Assembly (NCBI RefSeq): GCF_900103035.1 | Contig: NZ_FMWO01000040.1 | Coordinates: 1 to 64,000 of the forward strand | Length of the DNA: 64,000 nt | Origin: Nitrosomonas mobilis | GTDB lineage: Bacteria > Pseudomonadota > Gammaproteobacteria > Burkholderiales > Nitrosomonadaceae | Direction of reading: 5' to 3' | Part shown: positions 25,088 to 33,438 of the stretch, in pieces | Layout of the letters: each line of letters opens with the position of its first letter | Numbering within the stretch: the first letter of the stretch is position 1 | The notes under the pieces: model-generated | Told to the model about the DNA's origin: nothing | The model's database searches: none | Seen by the model: the letters and a program-made list of their open reading frames with translations, nothing else | Program-made: the position numbers and the translations under genes

Positions 25088-25464
25088 CGTTTTTACCCAT
25101 TTAATTAAGCTGTTATAAGCAATATCTGCATTTAGTTTCTAAAGACCGCACCTTATAAGTAGATAGCCAACTTCTAAATACTGAGTTTTACGTATAAGGG
25201 GGCGCTGATAAAGCAACTTGGATCTGTTGGGTCACGAGGACTGATTTATCGCCACTTTGGCAATCATGAATTGAGAATAGGAGAATCAATTGCCCGAAGA
25301 GATATATGGCGCGATAACATCGAAGATCCGTGTTTTACTGGAAGCTCCATTGATTCCAAGCGAAGGCTGTCATCTGACCCGGTGCGCAGCAAGCCCCACC
25401 GTTTAGAGCGAGGAAGGATAGCGCAGACGGCGTAGCCGCCCTTGGGTTTTATACCCACCACACT
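25088..25464. other. Non-coding scar region between NRAMP and IS630 fragments
   Basis: A plus-strand frame of about 75 codons runs through 25205-25435 without a good start or known similarity, so I do not call it. The segment around 25388-25440 (AGCCCCACCGTTTAGAGCGA and on) resembles debris from IS ends. Confidence 0.35.
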
Positions 25465-25853
25465 TTAAATTTTGGCACTCAAGCGTGACCGACCGATGAT
25501 TTGGAAGCGATCGGTCAATAGCGAGCGTAGCGAGGCGTGGTGCTGGTCTAGTCCGGCAAAGAAATTGCCGCACGCTGTTTTGAATTGACAAAAGGTTTCG
25601 TAGTAGCGCCCATACAGTACGGTTTTCTTGAAGAATTTCCAGAACCGTTTGATCAAGTTGAGGTTCGACGCATAAGGCGACAGGAAAACCAGTTCGATTT
25701 TGGAATTCGCCAGGTATTCCTTCACTAACCGGGCATGATAGTAACGGGTGTTGTCACAGATGATATGAATCCGCGCGGCTCCTGGATTTTGTAGTTCAAT
25801 CTGTTGGAACAGTTTATTGGAGCGAACGAAAGCAAGTCGCTGACGAACCAGAC
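25465..25853 (-). pseudogene. IS630-family transposase fragment
   Basis: The readable frame gives ARIHIICDNTRYYHARLVKE, then ELVFLSPYASNLNLIKRFWK and FFKKTVLYGRYY, which carry the second Asp and the Glu-region of IS630/Tc1-type DDE enzymes (the usual Glu after LN is replaced by Lys here). The N-terminal HTH half is missing, and an ATG only appears at 25725. It is inactive. Confidence 0.75.
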
Positions 25854-26045
25854 CAAGCTCTCACCGTTCGCGATGTTACATTACTGTTGAATGTCACGGA
25901 AAAGACGATCTGCAGGCTCGCGCAGAAACGGGAGCTGCCTGGGTTTAAGGTGGCAGGACCGTGGCACTTTATGACAATAAGGCAGTTTCTTTCATCCGGG
26001 ACGGTCAGCACTATGCTGGGAGTTGGATGGAGTGATCATCCTTGA
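25846..26045 (+). CDS. Excisionase-type HTH_17 gene fragment
   Basis: A plus-strand frame without a start codon encodes DQALTVRDVTLLLNVTEKTI followed by CRLAQKRELPGFKVAGPWHF, the winged-helix pattern of MerR/excisionase-like DNA-binding domains. It ends at the TGA at 26043-26045, overlapping the convergent SRAP gene by 10 bp. The upstream part was probably removed by the IS630 fragment. It may be the relic of an integration or regulatory module. Confidence 0.5.
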
Positions 26046-26710
26046 TTATTGATCGGCTGAATTAGTTGTGCTCCCTCATTGTTGGTGCGCCCCACTGCGG
26101 AGGATACAGGCCATAGCTGCATTTGCCCGGAAGAATAAAGCTGCAGAAGCGATAAAAGGCTATCGTCGGTTTGCTGGGTAGAAGTCAGCCAGACATCCCA
26201 TACTTCTGGTGGGAGGATGAATGGCATCCGGTCATGAATGGGACGCATCAAGGTATTACTTTCTGTAGTGATAATCGTGCAGCTATCGATTGTGACTTCA
26301 TCGACTGTTGCAGTTTCCCATAAGCCTGCGAAGGAGATCGGGCCGTCTTTGGCAGAGACATAGAATGGCTGTTTGCTTTTGCCATTCGGCAGCAATTTCC
26401 ACTCGTAGAAGCCCGAAGCAGGAATGAGGCAACGCTGCCGACGGAAGGCATGTTTGAACATGGGTTTGGTTGCCAGCGATTCAGCGCGAGCATTGAACAG
26501 CAAGGGTAGTTTCTTCGGATCCTTGATCCAATGAGGTATCAAACCCCAGCGCATCATCGATCCTGATCGGCCCCGGTCGCTGTCACGAATGACCAAAATA
26601 TCGTCAGTAGGTGCAATGTTATAACGTGGCTTGATCTCCGGCATTGATACAGTATGATACCAGTCGATCAGACTGGAACGGGGATAAGCCAAGGAAAAAC
26701 GTCCACACAT
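26036..26710 (-). CDS. SRAP-domain protein (HMCES/YedK family)
   Basis: The 224-residue product begins MCGRFSLAYPR, placing the catalytic Cys at residue 2 after Met removal. Family motifs follow: YNIAPTDDILVIR, WGLIPHWIKDP, NARAESLATKP, CLIPASGFYEWK and HDRMPFILPPE. SRAP proteins crosslink to abasic sites in single-stranded DNA and shield them. It is divergent from umuDC, and the three may share damage-related control. Confidence 0.92.
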   Translation of the reverse strand: MCGRFSLAYPRSSLIDWYHTVSMPEIKPRYNIAPTDDILVIRDSDRGRSGSMMRWGLIPHWIKDPKKLPLLFNARAESLATKPMFKHAFRRQRCLIPASGFYEWKLLPNGKSKQPFYVSAKDGPISFAGLWETATVDEVTIDSCTIITTESNTLMRPIHDRMPFILPPEVWDVWLTSTQQTDDSLLSLLQLYSSGQMQLWPVSSAVGRTNNEGAQLIQPINNQG

Positions 26711-26717
26711 ACGTTAA

Positions 26718-26747
26718 TTGTTATTCATCAGATGAGTGTTTTATACT
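26718..26747 (+). promoter_or_regulatory. Candidate promoter of umuDC
   Basis: TTGTTA at 26718-26723 and TATACT at 26742-26747 are spaced by 18 bp. No convincing LexA box (CTGT-N8-ACAG) was found, although ACTGT overlaps the -10. Confidence 0.4.
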
Positions 26748-26777
26748 GTGCTCTCATCATGTCTTAGAGCATCCCCC

Positions 26778-27248
26778 ATGACAATCATTATACCCTTCGA
26801 TCCATCAAGCTCATCGACATTGCCTTATCTACAGCCTGCTGTCATCGACCCGCTTGTTTGTGTCTTGCCATTGTTATTGCATCGTGTTCCTGCCGGATTT
26901 CCTTCCCCTGCGGATGAATACGTTGAGAAAGGACTCGATCTCAATACCTACCTGGTACGTAATAAGACAGCAACATTTTTCTTCCGCGTAATCGGTGATT
27001 CCATGACAGGTGCCAATATTCATGATGGCGATATGCTGGTGGTAGATCGCTCCATTGAGCCCAAGCACCGGCACATCGTGCTTGCCGTCATCAATAACGA
27101 ATATACCGTTAAACGGCTCTATCATCAGGATGGCGTAATCGAGCTCCATGCTGAAAATGCTGCCTACCCACCTATCCGCTTCGGTGAGCATGATGAATTG
27201 CAGGTATGGGGCGTTGTGGTCGGGGCAGTATCACGCTTCGCTGTGTAG
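26778..27248 (+). CDS. umuD: UmuD-like SOS mutagenesis protein (S24 peptidase)
   Basis: The 156-residue product has the self-cleavage site in [15 protein letters not shown] (Ala39-Gly40), the catalytic Ser in GDSMTGANI (Ser75) and Lys in YTVKRLYH (Lys112). After RecA-stimulated cleavage it would bind UmuC to form a translesion polymerase. I chose ATG 26778, at the MTIIIPF start. umuC begins 2 bp after its stop. Plasmid versions include RumA and MucA. Confidence 0.9.
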   Translation: MTIIIPFDPSSSSTLPYLQPAVIDPLVCVLPLLLHRVPAGFPSPADEYVEKGLDLNTYLVRNKTATFFFRVIGDSMTGANIHDGDMLVVDRSIEPKHRHIVLAVINNEYTVKRLYHQDGVIELHAENAAYPPIRFGEHDELQVWGVVVGAVSRFAV

Positions 27249-27250
27249 CC

Positions 27251-28567
27251 ATGGCTGGAATCGGCGCGACCGCCTGCAACCAGATTTTTGCACTGGTTGA
27301 CGTAAACAACTTTTATGTCAGTTGCGAACGGGTTTTCAATCCTGCCCTTGAAAATAAGCCTGTAGTCGTTCTTTCCAACAACGACGGTTGTGCAGTAGCG
27401 CGTTCCAATCAAGTCAAGGCGCTCGGCATCAAGATGGGTACGCCCTGGTTTAAGTTTAAGGACCTGGCCAAAGAGCACAATATTATTGTGCTCTCGTCCA
27501 ATTACACCCTCTACGGCGACATGTCGGATCGCGTCATGACGATATTGCGCGGCTACAGCCCGAATGTGGAAATCTACTCCATTGATGAAAGTTTCCTCAG
27601 CCTGAATGGCATGAGCAGTCTCTGGCCAGCCGCAGTTGATATGGGTCAGTCGATTCGCTATCGAGTACGCAAATGGACTGGCTTACCGGTCTGCGTTGGG
27701 ATCGGACCGTCCAAGACGCTGGCGAAGCTGGCTAACCACCTTGCCAAGACACGGCCAGAAATGGAGGGCGTTTGCGACCTGGTATCCATGCCGCAAGCAG
27801 AGCTTGACGCCTATCTGTCTACTACCGAAGTGGGTGAAGTGTGGGGGGTAGGACGTCGTATTGGCGCACATCTGGATGCAGCTGGTATCAAGACAGCGAA
27901 AGCGTTGCGTGATGCTCCGCCCTCGTGGCTGCGTGCAAAATTCGGAGTCGTGATGGAACGCACCGGCAATGAGCTACGCGGCGCCTCATGTCTGGCGCTC
28001 GAAGAAATTACCGCACCCAGGAAACAAATTGTGTCCTCCCGATCTTTCGGACAATTGGTTCATACCCTGGCGGTACTGAGTGAGTCGGTCACCAGCTATA
28101 TGACAAGCGCAGCGGAAAAGCTGCGTCGGCAGCGCTCCGTATGTGAAGCAGTACAGGTGTTTATTGCGACCAACCCTTTCCGCGAGCAAGATGCGCAATA
28201 CAGCAACAGCATCACCGTTCCTCTGCCTAACCCAAGTTGTGACACGCGCCTGCTGGTGCGTGCCGCGCTATTCGGCCTTAAAAAAATCTACCGCCCCGGC
28301 CTTGCCTACAAAAAAGCCGGAGTGATGTTAACCGGCATCGGCGACGCAGGCGTGATTCAACGTTCCCTTCTCGTCCAGCATGGCGTCGGAGAGAAATCTG
28401 AAAAGCTGATGGAAGCGATGGATGCGTTGAACCGGAGATTTGGACGCAACACGGTCGCCATCGCTTCTGCCGGGACCAATAGAGCATGGCGTATGCGCAG
28501 GGAATGCATGTCGCCCTGCTACACGACAAGCTGGAACGATGTGCCGATTGTCCATGCCGACCACTGA
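27251..28567 (+). CDS. umuC: UmuC-like Y-family DNA polymerase subunit
   Basis: The 438-residue product has the Y-family catalytic motifs: [19 protein letters not shown] with the first Asp, and [13 protein letters not shown] with the Asp-Glu pair. The polymerase HhH region ([20 protein letters not shown]) and the UmuC C-terminal domain ([19 protein letters not shown], then [13 protein letters not shown]) are also present. Length is close to E. coli UmuC (422). It ends just before a 40-bp palindrome that separates it from convergent traD. Confidence 0.93.
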   Translation: MAGIGATACNQIFALVDVNNFYVSCERVFNPALENKPVVVLSNNDGCAVARSNQVKALGIKMGTPWFKFKDLAKEHNIIVLSSNYTLYGDMSDRVMTILRGYSPNVEIYSIDESFLSLNGMSSLWPAAVDMGQSIRYRVRKWTGLPVCVGIGPSKTLAKLANHLAKTRPEMEGVCDLVSMPQAELDAYLSTTEVGEVWGVGRRIGAHLDAAGIKTAKALRDAPPSWLRAKFGVVMERTGNELRGASCLALEEITAPRKQIVSSRSFGQLVHTLAVLSESVTSYMTSAAEKLRRQRSVCEAVQVFIATNPFREQDAQYSNSITVPLPNPSCDTRLLVRAALFGLKKIYRPGLAYKKAGVMLTGIGDAGVIQRSLLVQHGVGEKSEKLMEAMDALNRRFGRNTVAIASAGTNRAWRMRRECMSPCYTTSWNDVPIVHADH

Positions 28568-28570
28568 TTT

Positions 28571-28610
28571 ATAACCTGATAGCTATATAGCTATATAGCT
28601 ATCAGGTTAT
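28571..28610. terminator. Perfect 40-bp palindrome between umuC and traD
   Basis: Bases 28571-28590 and 28591-28610 are exact reverse complements (ATAACCTGATAGCTATATAG and its complement). It lies between convergent genes and includes the traD stop codon, so it probably terminates both. Its core is two CTATATAG-type octamers. Confidence 0.65.
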
Positions 28611-30407
28611 CAAAATCGGTATCCTACCCTTGATCGTCTTTCCGCCCGACAAGCGAGCAAAGTAATGCAGTGGTGGCAATTCGCTCAGGATGGCTGGTGG
28701 AATCAGATCCGCTTCTTCCTGGGCAGCCTCTTCTCGGTACCCTGCGTCATTATCGTTCATGCTCGAATCAATGCTGTGGTTGTACATGACCGACATGATG
28801 CGGGTCTTGATCTTTGGAATGCCGTCCGAGATATATTTTTGTGTTTCGGAATCCAGAACACGCATGGCAATCTTGTTGTTAGTATTGGCAAGCACCTGCC
28901 TAGCCCTGTTTTCGTCCCCAAGCCGTGATGCAAAATCCGCAAATGTCTGCGTAGCGATCGTTACCCTAAACTGCGCACCGCCGCCCTTGTTCATTAACTG
29001 GATCGTCGGCTGGTTAATCACCTCTGCTGCTTCATCGATAAAAAGATTAACGGGTTTCATGGTTTTGATACCGTAGTTATACCTGTCACCGGCAACCGCA
29101 GTCAGATCCGCCAGCAACAGTGATCCAATGGCGCTTCCCACCATGCCATCGGCGAGCGAATCCAGCCCGATATACAGCACCTTGTCTGCTTTTATTGCCC
29201 TTGCCGCATCCGTTATTGCACGTTCATGCCCTGACTCAAAATCAGGAGACAACAATTCCTTGAGTGGCTCACTTGTCAGCATCGACAGAATCGGGATAAG
29301 GGAGGCGATCATTTTCTGGAAATGGTCACGATTATGCTCGAAGGTTGAAATTAGACCATCGAGATCGACTGATTGAGCCTCATGTACGACGATTTCCTTA
29401 TAGAAAGAAGTATAAGCAAGTGCTTCATTGCCACGATATTTTTTGATAAAGCTGCCTGTTCTGGACTCCCAACCGGGAACATGTTTCTTGAAATGCCGGC
29501 GCAGTGCCCTGAGCAGCAACCCGTCCGGACCCCCTTCTATATATTTTCGCACCTGCACTAAATTGGGTCGCGTACCGGTTGCGATCAGGCCATTCACAAT
29601 ATCGTTCAATACTTTCCATCCAAAAGCAGTGAATGGATCGGCACCGGTTTCGGATGGAATCAGGGATGCAATCCTGCTGGCCAGTTCCGTTTTTCGGTTC
29701 CAGTTACGCAGCGGATCAATGCAGATCGATTTATCAGGGTAAGCCGGATGAAAAAACTCGAAGCTATCAGGTTTTCCAAGTGCTTCGCAGACCCGCCTAG
29801 CGTTCTCGGCCAGACCATGATCTCCTTTTGGATCGATGATGATAACCGGTTCATTTCTGGCGATAGCCTGCGCGATCAGCAGATCAAGCATTCTGGTCTT
29901 TCCTACCCGTGTCGTACCCACGATCAGGGTATGCCCAACCAGGCTACCAAGGTCAGCAAACATATCTTCTTCCCTTGATAATCCATGCAGCCAGTATGCG
30001 CCCTCGTTGTTCAGAATGGCTTTACCGAACTGATTGGCGATACCTTGACTGATCAGGGCGTGCATTCTGCCCGACTCGATGTCCGTCCACTGGAAACCGC
30101 TGCCAAGCCACAGACTGTTTTTTTCAGCGGCTTTGTGGGCAATTTTGAGGACTTCCGGCAGTTTATAGAACTGCCTACCGGATAGTTTTATGCGGTTGGT
30201 GTCACGGTATCTTTTCCATGCCTGCATACCACGAATCATTCCGAAAAAAGCACAGGCACTGGTCAGGATGATGCCGAATCTGAGTGGTACTACCGGTATC
30301 GTGTAAACCATCAAAAGCGTGGCTGCAGAAGCAGCAAACCAGGCGCATGCCATCGGCAATTCGTATATTTTTCGCCAGGGATTATCGAAATCGTATACGT
30401 CAGCCAT
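28602..30407 (-). CDS. traD: TraD, type IV coupling protein (SXT/TOL type)
   Basis: The 601-residue product is an inner-membrane ATPase that delivers the relaxase-DNA complex to the secretion channel. Two N-terminal membrane helices (about 19-60) are followed by LIVGTTRVGKTRMLDLL (Walker A at about 164-172), EPVIIIDPKGDHG and VNLFIDEAAEVINQP (Walker B). FRVTIATQTFADFASRLGDE is the conserved sensor region. Length and motif layout fit coupling proteins that work with MOBH relaxases. Its start overlaps the upstream gene by 8 bp. Confidence 0.92.
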   Translation of the reverse strand: MADVYDFDNPWRKIYELPMACAWFAASAATLLMVYTIPVVPLRFGIILTSACAFFGMIRGMQAWKRYRDTNRIKLSGRQFYKLPEVLKIAHKAAEKNSLWLGSGFQWTDIESGRMHALISQGIANQFGKAILNNEGAYWLHGLSREEDMFADLGSLVGHTLIVGTTRVGKTRMLDLLIAQAIARNEPVIIIDPKGDHGLAENARRVCEALGKPDSFEFFHPAYPDKSICIDPLRNWNRKTELASRIASLIPSETGADPFTAFGWKVLNDIVNGLIATGTRPNLVQVRKYIEGGPDGLLLRALRRHFKKHVPGWESRTGSFIKKYRGNEALAYTSFYKEIVVHEAQSVDLDGLISTFEHNRDHFQKMIASLIPILSMLTSEPLKELLSPDFESGHERAITDAARAIKADKVLYIGLDSLADGMVGSAIGSLLLADLTAVAGDRYNYGIKTMKPVNLFIDEAAEVINQPTIQLMNKGGGAQFRVTIATQTFADFASRLGDENRARQVLANTNNKIAMRVLDSETQKYISDGIPKIKTRIMSVMYNHSIDSSMNDNDAGYREEAAQEEADLIPPAILSELPPLHYFARLSGGKTIKGRIPILIT

Positions 30408-30792
30408 GGTTATCGGGCAGTGGTTCAGCCATCATGAAAACTTCTTCTGCTTTGGGAATAAGTATTTTTCTTTCGATGTTGTACGCACTGGAATTTTCCT
30501 GCTTGTATTCGACGATATTTTCAGTAATTCTCTTTCTCACCAATGTATAAAACAAAAATGGTCTGGAAATCATTACATTACCGATGCCCTGCAAGCCATA
30601 GCGCCGGGCGGTCTGGCTCCAGCCGGAAACACACTTTCCAGGATGACAGCTTGAATATAACCAGACTGAGCCGTCGTGCAGAAAAAAAAATAAAATATAT
30701 CCACCACTCAATGCTGAAGAAATCGAAGGTAACTTGAGGTTAACGTATTGAGAAGGACCATCATAAATCCATAGTTTTTTCTGCATGGGCAT
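30400..30792 (-). CDS. Unknown protein in the traD operon
   Basis: The 130-residue product is not recognised. It starts MPMQKKLWIYDGPSQYVNLK and has a hydrophobic patch (GGYILFFFLHDGSVWLYS), without a signal peptide. It overlaps traD by 8 bp, so it is translationally coupled and likely to be transfer-related. The degenerate inverted repeat at 30839-30885 ends 47 bp upstream of its start. Confidence 0.6.
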   Translation of the reverse strand: MPMQKKLWIYDGPSQYVNLKLPSISSALSGGYILFFFLHDGSVWLYSSCHPGKCVSGWSQTARRYGLQGIGNVMISRPFLFYTLVRKRITENIVEYKQENSSAYNIERKILIPKAEEVFMMAEPLPDNHG

Positions 30793-30838
30793 TCAATAAT
30801 CTTGTTAAAGCTAAAAATATACTGAATCAATTAACACG

Positions 30839-30885
30839 AACAATCCCCTATAAGTGACCTTAGATGGCGTTTATCGGAGATTGTT
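30839..30885. promoter_or_regulatory. Degenerate inverted repeat, copy D, upstream of the traD operon
   Basis: The arms at 30839-30856 and 30868-30885 match at 14 of 18 positions with an 11-bp spacer. The left arm contains CCCCTATAAGTG, one base different from the core of copies A and B. Distance to the downstream minus-strand start is close to that of copies A and B. Confidence 0.5.
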
Positions 30886-31477
30886 ATATTCTTTTTTGGA
30901 TATTAGCCATCCACATCCAAAGTGAAAAACCCATCATGAGGATCATTCCTGGCGCGGATATTGCCGGTAAAAGAAATGGTATAAACAGCCAGAGCAGTAG
31001 AAGTACCGAAGAAAGCAAAAAGAGATTCGCACCGATGCTAAGACGCAACGGGCTCTGTGAGATGAACATATTTTTTCTGATCTCTCGCATCAACACTCCA
31101 TCCGTTGATGCCGCCATCAGAACTGGGAATGCGATCAGGAACCAGAGTGCGAGCGAATACATTCGATAGAAAATAATATCGCTCCACAGGATCGTGGTAT
31201 AGATCCGATCAACCACCCATCCTTTTAATTCTCTTGTCATTTCAATGGATGTCGCCTTAACCACTTCTCTGGAAAATTCGAGCGCCATGGCAGATGATTT
31301 GCCGTATATCCACTGGTCGGCACCCTCTCCTGCCCATGAAATCATCTGCTGTTGCTCTGCAACCCTTGCTTGTTCCACGATTTGTCTGGGAATGAGTAAC
31401 CAGGCGGCAATCATCCCGATAATACACAAGGTGACAATCAGCGTACTCCAGGGATTGGGTCTATCTGTTCTGGCCAT
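30884..31477 (-). CDS. DUF4400 membrane protein of conjugative elements (TraJ-like in SXT)
   Basis: The 197-residue product has four hydrophobic segments: the first at LIVTLCIIGMIAAWLLIP, then MYSLALWFLIAFPVLMAA, FLLSSVLLLLWLFIPFLLP and MILMMGFSLWMWMA. Between them is a periplasmic domain with DQWIYGKSSAMALEFSREVV. The pattern matches the TIGR03747/DUF4400 family, which is adjacent to traD in SXT-like elements. It is the first gene of the minus-strand operon starting at operator B. Confidence 0.75.
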   Translation of the reverse strand: MARTDRPNPWSTLIVTLCIIGMIAAWLLIPRQIVEQARVAEQQQMISWAGEGADQWIYGKSSAMALEFSREVVKATSIEMTRELKGWVVDRIYTTILWSDIIFYRMYSLALWFLIAFPVLMAASTDGVLMREIRKNMFISQSPLRLSIGANLFLLSSVLLLLWLFIPFLLPAISAPGMILMMGFSLWMWMANIQKRI

Positions 31478-31532
31478 GGCAATACCTGTCTAATCCGGGC
31501 AAAGACAAGAACCTTATCAAGCTTGCCATCCA

Positions 31533-31584
31533 AAAACTACCCCCGATAAGTGTCAAATTCAGGGCACTTATCGGGGGTAGTTTT
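31533..31584. promoter_or_regulatory. Large inverted repeat, copy B
   Basis: The arms at 31533-31552 and 31565-31584 are perfect 20-bp inverted repeats around a 12-bp spacer. The spacer (TCAAATTCAGGG) is almost the reverse complement of the spacer in copy A (CCCTGAATTTGT). It lies between divergent DUF4400 and transglycosylase genes. Confidence 0.65.
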
Positions 31585-31610
31585 GCACATGCAATGTTCG
31601 TAGCATGTGC
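31585..31610 (+). promoter_or_regulatory. Small hairpin in front of the transglycosylase start codon
   Basis: GCACATGC pairs with GCATGTGC around the loop AATGTTCGTA, and ATG 31613 follows 2 nt later with no SD. It is the same element as at 2174-2197. Confidence 0.55.
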
Positions 31611-31612
31611 AA

Positions 31613-32038
31613 ATGAAAACATTATTTTTGTTGATGATTTTGCTGTTTCCGCTTCTTGCTGGAGCGGCCTGTTTCGATGAGGCAGCACAACGTTACCGCA
31701 TTTATCCGGATTTGCTCAAGGCAATCTCGAAAGTTGAATCCAACGGCAATCCCAGGGCGGTCAATCGCAGTAACAAGAATGGCTCACGCGACATCGGCCA
31801 TATGCAGATCAACAGTAGTTGGTTGCGCAAACTAGGTAAGTACGGGATCAGCGAGCAGTCCCTGTTCGACCCCTGCATCAACACCTTCGTGGGTGCATGG
31901 GTGCTGGCCAACAATTTCAGGGAACTGGGATACAACTGGACCGCAATTGGCGCTTATAACACCAAATCTCCTGACAAACGGATCATCTATGCACGCAAGG
32001 TCGAGAATGCACTCAACCGTATCAGGAACCAACAGTAA
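31613..32038 (+). CDS. Lytic transglycosylase (SLT) of the transfer system
   Basis: The 141-residue product has a signal peptide (ending AGAACF) and a compact SLT domain: LLKAISKVESNGNPRAVN with the catalytic Glu, SRDIGHMQINSSWLRKLG, CINTFVGAWVLANNFRELG and WTAIGAYN. It would open peptidoglycan for the secretion channel. ATG 31613 matches the ATG position of the peptidase gene behind the same leader; a GTG at 31607 is in frame. It overlaps the next gene by 1 bp. Confidence 0.88.
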   Translation: MKTLFLLMILLFPLLAGAACFDEAAQRYRIYPDLLKAISKVESNGNPRAVNRSNKNGSRDIGHMQINSSWLRKLGKYGISEQSLFDPCINTFVGAWVLANNFRELGYNWTAIGAYNTKSPDKRIIYARKVENALNRIRNQQ

Positions 32039-32616
32039 TGCAAAAACTCTCCGTCATCATACTTGGATCAATGCTGATTGCCTGTGCTGGTCAGCCGAAG
32101 CAGGAACCACAGGTTCTGATTGAACAGCCACCCAAAAAATTCTATGAGATTGCCTGGTTCGATAATGATTGGCGCATTTGCGAGGTCGGCATCAATTGCC
32201 TCAGACCGACCAGGAAATCACCTATTCAGACCATTTCCCTTACCGCCATGAGCGGTAATACAACCAAGCCCGATATACAAAGCGACTCTCCACGAAAGAT
32301 TGTACTGCGCTTCCATTTTGATGAGGCGGATAGCACGGATATTGGCGATCTCGAAGCACTTTTAACAACTCTCCCGGAGACTGACCGGATACTCATCGAG
32401 GGCTACACCGACAGTATTGGGGAAGAAGAATACAACAAGAAGCTCGCAGGATGGCGGGCTGAATGGGTGGCCACGTGGATCAGATCACGCGGCATCAGGA
32501 ATCCGCTGGAAATCAGAGCCAGAGGCGGTTGTTGCTATCTGACCGATAACCAAACGGAGAAGGGACGCGCGGAGAACCGCCGCGTTGAAGTAAGTGTAAT
32601 CAAAGGTAAACAATGA
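32038..32616 (+). CDS. OmpA-domain lipoprotein
   Basis: The 192-residue product has a lipoprotein signal (LGSMLIACAGQ) and a C-terminal OmpA-like peptidoglycan-binding domain: IVLRFHFDEADSTDIGDLEA, RILIEGYTDSIGEEEYNKKL, and KGRAENRRVEVSVIKG. An added Cys pair (GGCCYLTD) is unusual inside that domain. It probably anchors part of the transfer apparatus to the cell wall. It is coupled by overlap to genes on both sides. Confidence 0.85.
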   Translation: MQKLSVIILGSMLIACAGQPKQEPQVLIEQPPKKFYEIAWFDNDWRICEVGINCLRPTRKSPIQTISLTAMSGNTTKPDIQSDSPRKIVLRFHFDEADSTDIGDLEALLTTLPETDRILIEGYTDSIGEEEYNKKLAGWRAEWVATWIRSRGIRNPLEIRARGGCCYLTDNQTEKGRAENRRVEVSVIKGKQ

Positions 32617-32822
32617 ATAAACCTATAGATTCCTTTTTACCTCGATCAAAAGAGGCGATCAAGGATACGGTCGTTTCCTCTGCCTTCGTTGCCATGGGGG
32701 TATTGATGCCGGGCGGCATGCTCGACAGCAACAATTTCCAGGTACATCTAGGCGGTATTGCCATTGGTATTGGAATCGGCTGGTTGGTTAAATCGATTAT
32801 TTTTCATAAAAAACAGGAGTAG
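32613..32822 (+). CDS. Small membrane protein before the pilin gene
   Basis: The 69-residue product has two hydrophobic segments (TVVSSAFVAMGVLMPGGML and GGIAIGIGIGWLVKSII) and no signal peptidase site. It overlaps the OmpA-like gene by ATGA. I do not recognise it; position suggests a pilus-related membrane factor. Confidence 0.55.
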   Translation: MNKPIDSFLPRSKEAIKDTVVSSAFVAMGVLMPGGMLDSNNFQVHLGGIAIGIGIGWLVKSIIFHKKQE

Positions 32823-32825
32823 ATC

Positions 32826-33125
32826 ATGTTGTTAATTAACAAAAACTCATTAATCTTTTTAGTGCTGGCTGTCCTGTCGCTGTTTTTTGTAGGTGATGCC
32901 ATGTCCGGCACGACTGGCGCTTCATTCACTGCTTTGTACACCTTTTTCAAGGAACTTGTGCTGGGGTTTGGCGGTAAGGCGATTGCGATTGCCGCTGTCG
33001 CCTTGGGCGGTATTATTTCCATCGCACGAGTCAATCCAATTCCCGCGCTGGCGGGGGTTGGATTTGCGATCTTCATGCAATTCACGCCCGGCATCATCGA
33101 GGTCATCATGACCGCAACTATCTAG
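32826..33125 (+). CDS. traA: Probable conjugative pilin (TraA-like)
   Basis: The 99-residue product has a leader (about residues 1-26, ending near FFVGDAMSG). The mature part has two hydrophobic helices (KAIAIAAVALGGIISIAR and PALAGVGFAIFMQFTPGII), as in F-type pilins and their SXT equivalents. It lies just before traL, in the pilin position. Strong SD (CAGGAG) precedes it. Sequence identity of pilins is low, so this rests on size, topology and position. Confidence 0.7.
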   Translation: MLLINKNSLIFLVLAVLSLFFVGDAMSGTTGASFTALYTFFKELVLGFGGKAIAIAAVALGGIISIARVNPIPALAGVGFAIFMQFTPGIIEVIMTATI

Positions 33126-33139
33126 GCAGGAGGTGCCAC

Positions 33140-33436
33140 ATGAATGGCGATGAAATCGGATTTATACCAACCCTCCTCGATTCGCGGGAGCGCTTTCTCT
33201 GGTGGGAAATCGACCAGCTTGTTCTGGCAATCATGCTGATCGGTATCGGTCTTGCCCTTGGCATGGCCGCGATTGGTCTGATCGGTGGCACTTCAGCAGC
33301 GTGGCTTTATGGTCGCATGAAGGCAGGCAAACATCCGAGATTCGCCATTCATGTTCTCTACTGGTGGCTCCCTGGCAGTCTGTTCATCAAACCAAGAACC
33401 CTACCCCCATCCAGCCTTCGTTATTTTCTAGGTTGA
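33140..33436 (+). CDS. traL: TraL, pilus assembly membrane protein
   Basis: The 98-residue product shows the TraL pattern: a short N-terminus with FIPTLLDSRERFLWWEIDQ, one or two helices (LAIMLIGIGLALGMAAIGL), and HPRFAIHVLYWWLPG near the C-terminus. It is an inner-membrane component corresponding to VirB3. AGGAGG lies 5 bp upstream of the start. Confidence 0.88.
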   Translation: MNGDEIGFIPTLLDSRERFLWWEIDQLVLAIMLIGIGLALGMAAIGLIGGTSAAWLYGRMKAGKHPRFAIHVLYWWLPGSLFIKPRTLPPSSLRYFLG

Positions 33437-33438
33437 TC

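Noticed and set aside
26735..26765. A LexA box upstream of umuD
   Set aside because: Only half-site matches (ACTGT) exist; no CTGT-N8-ACAG palindrome is present, so SOS control is not claimed from sequence.
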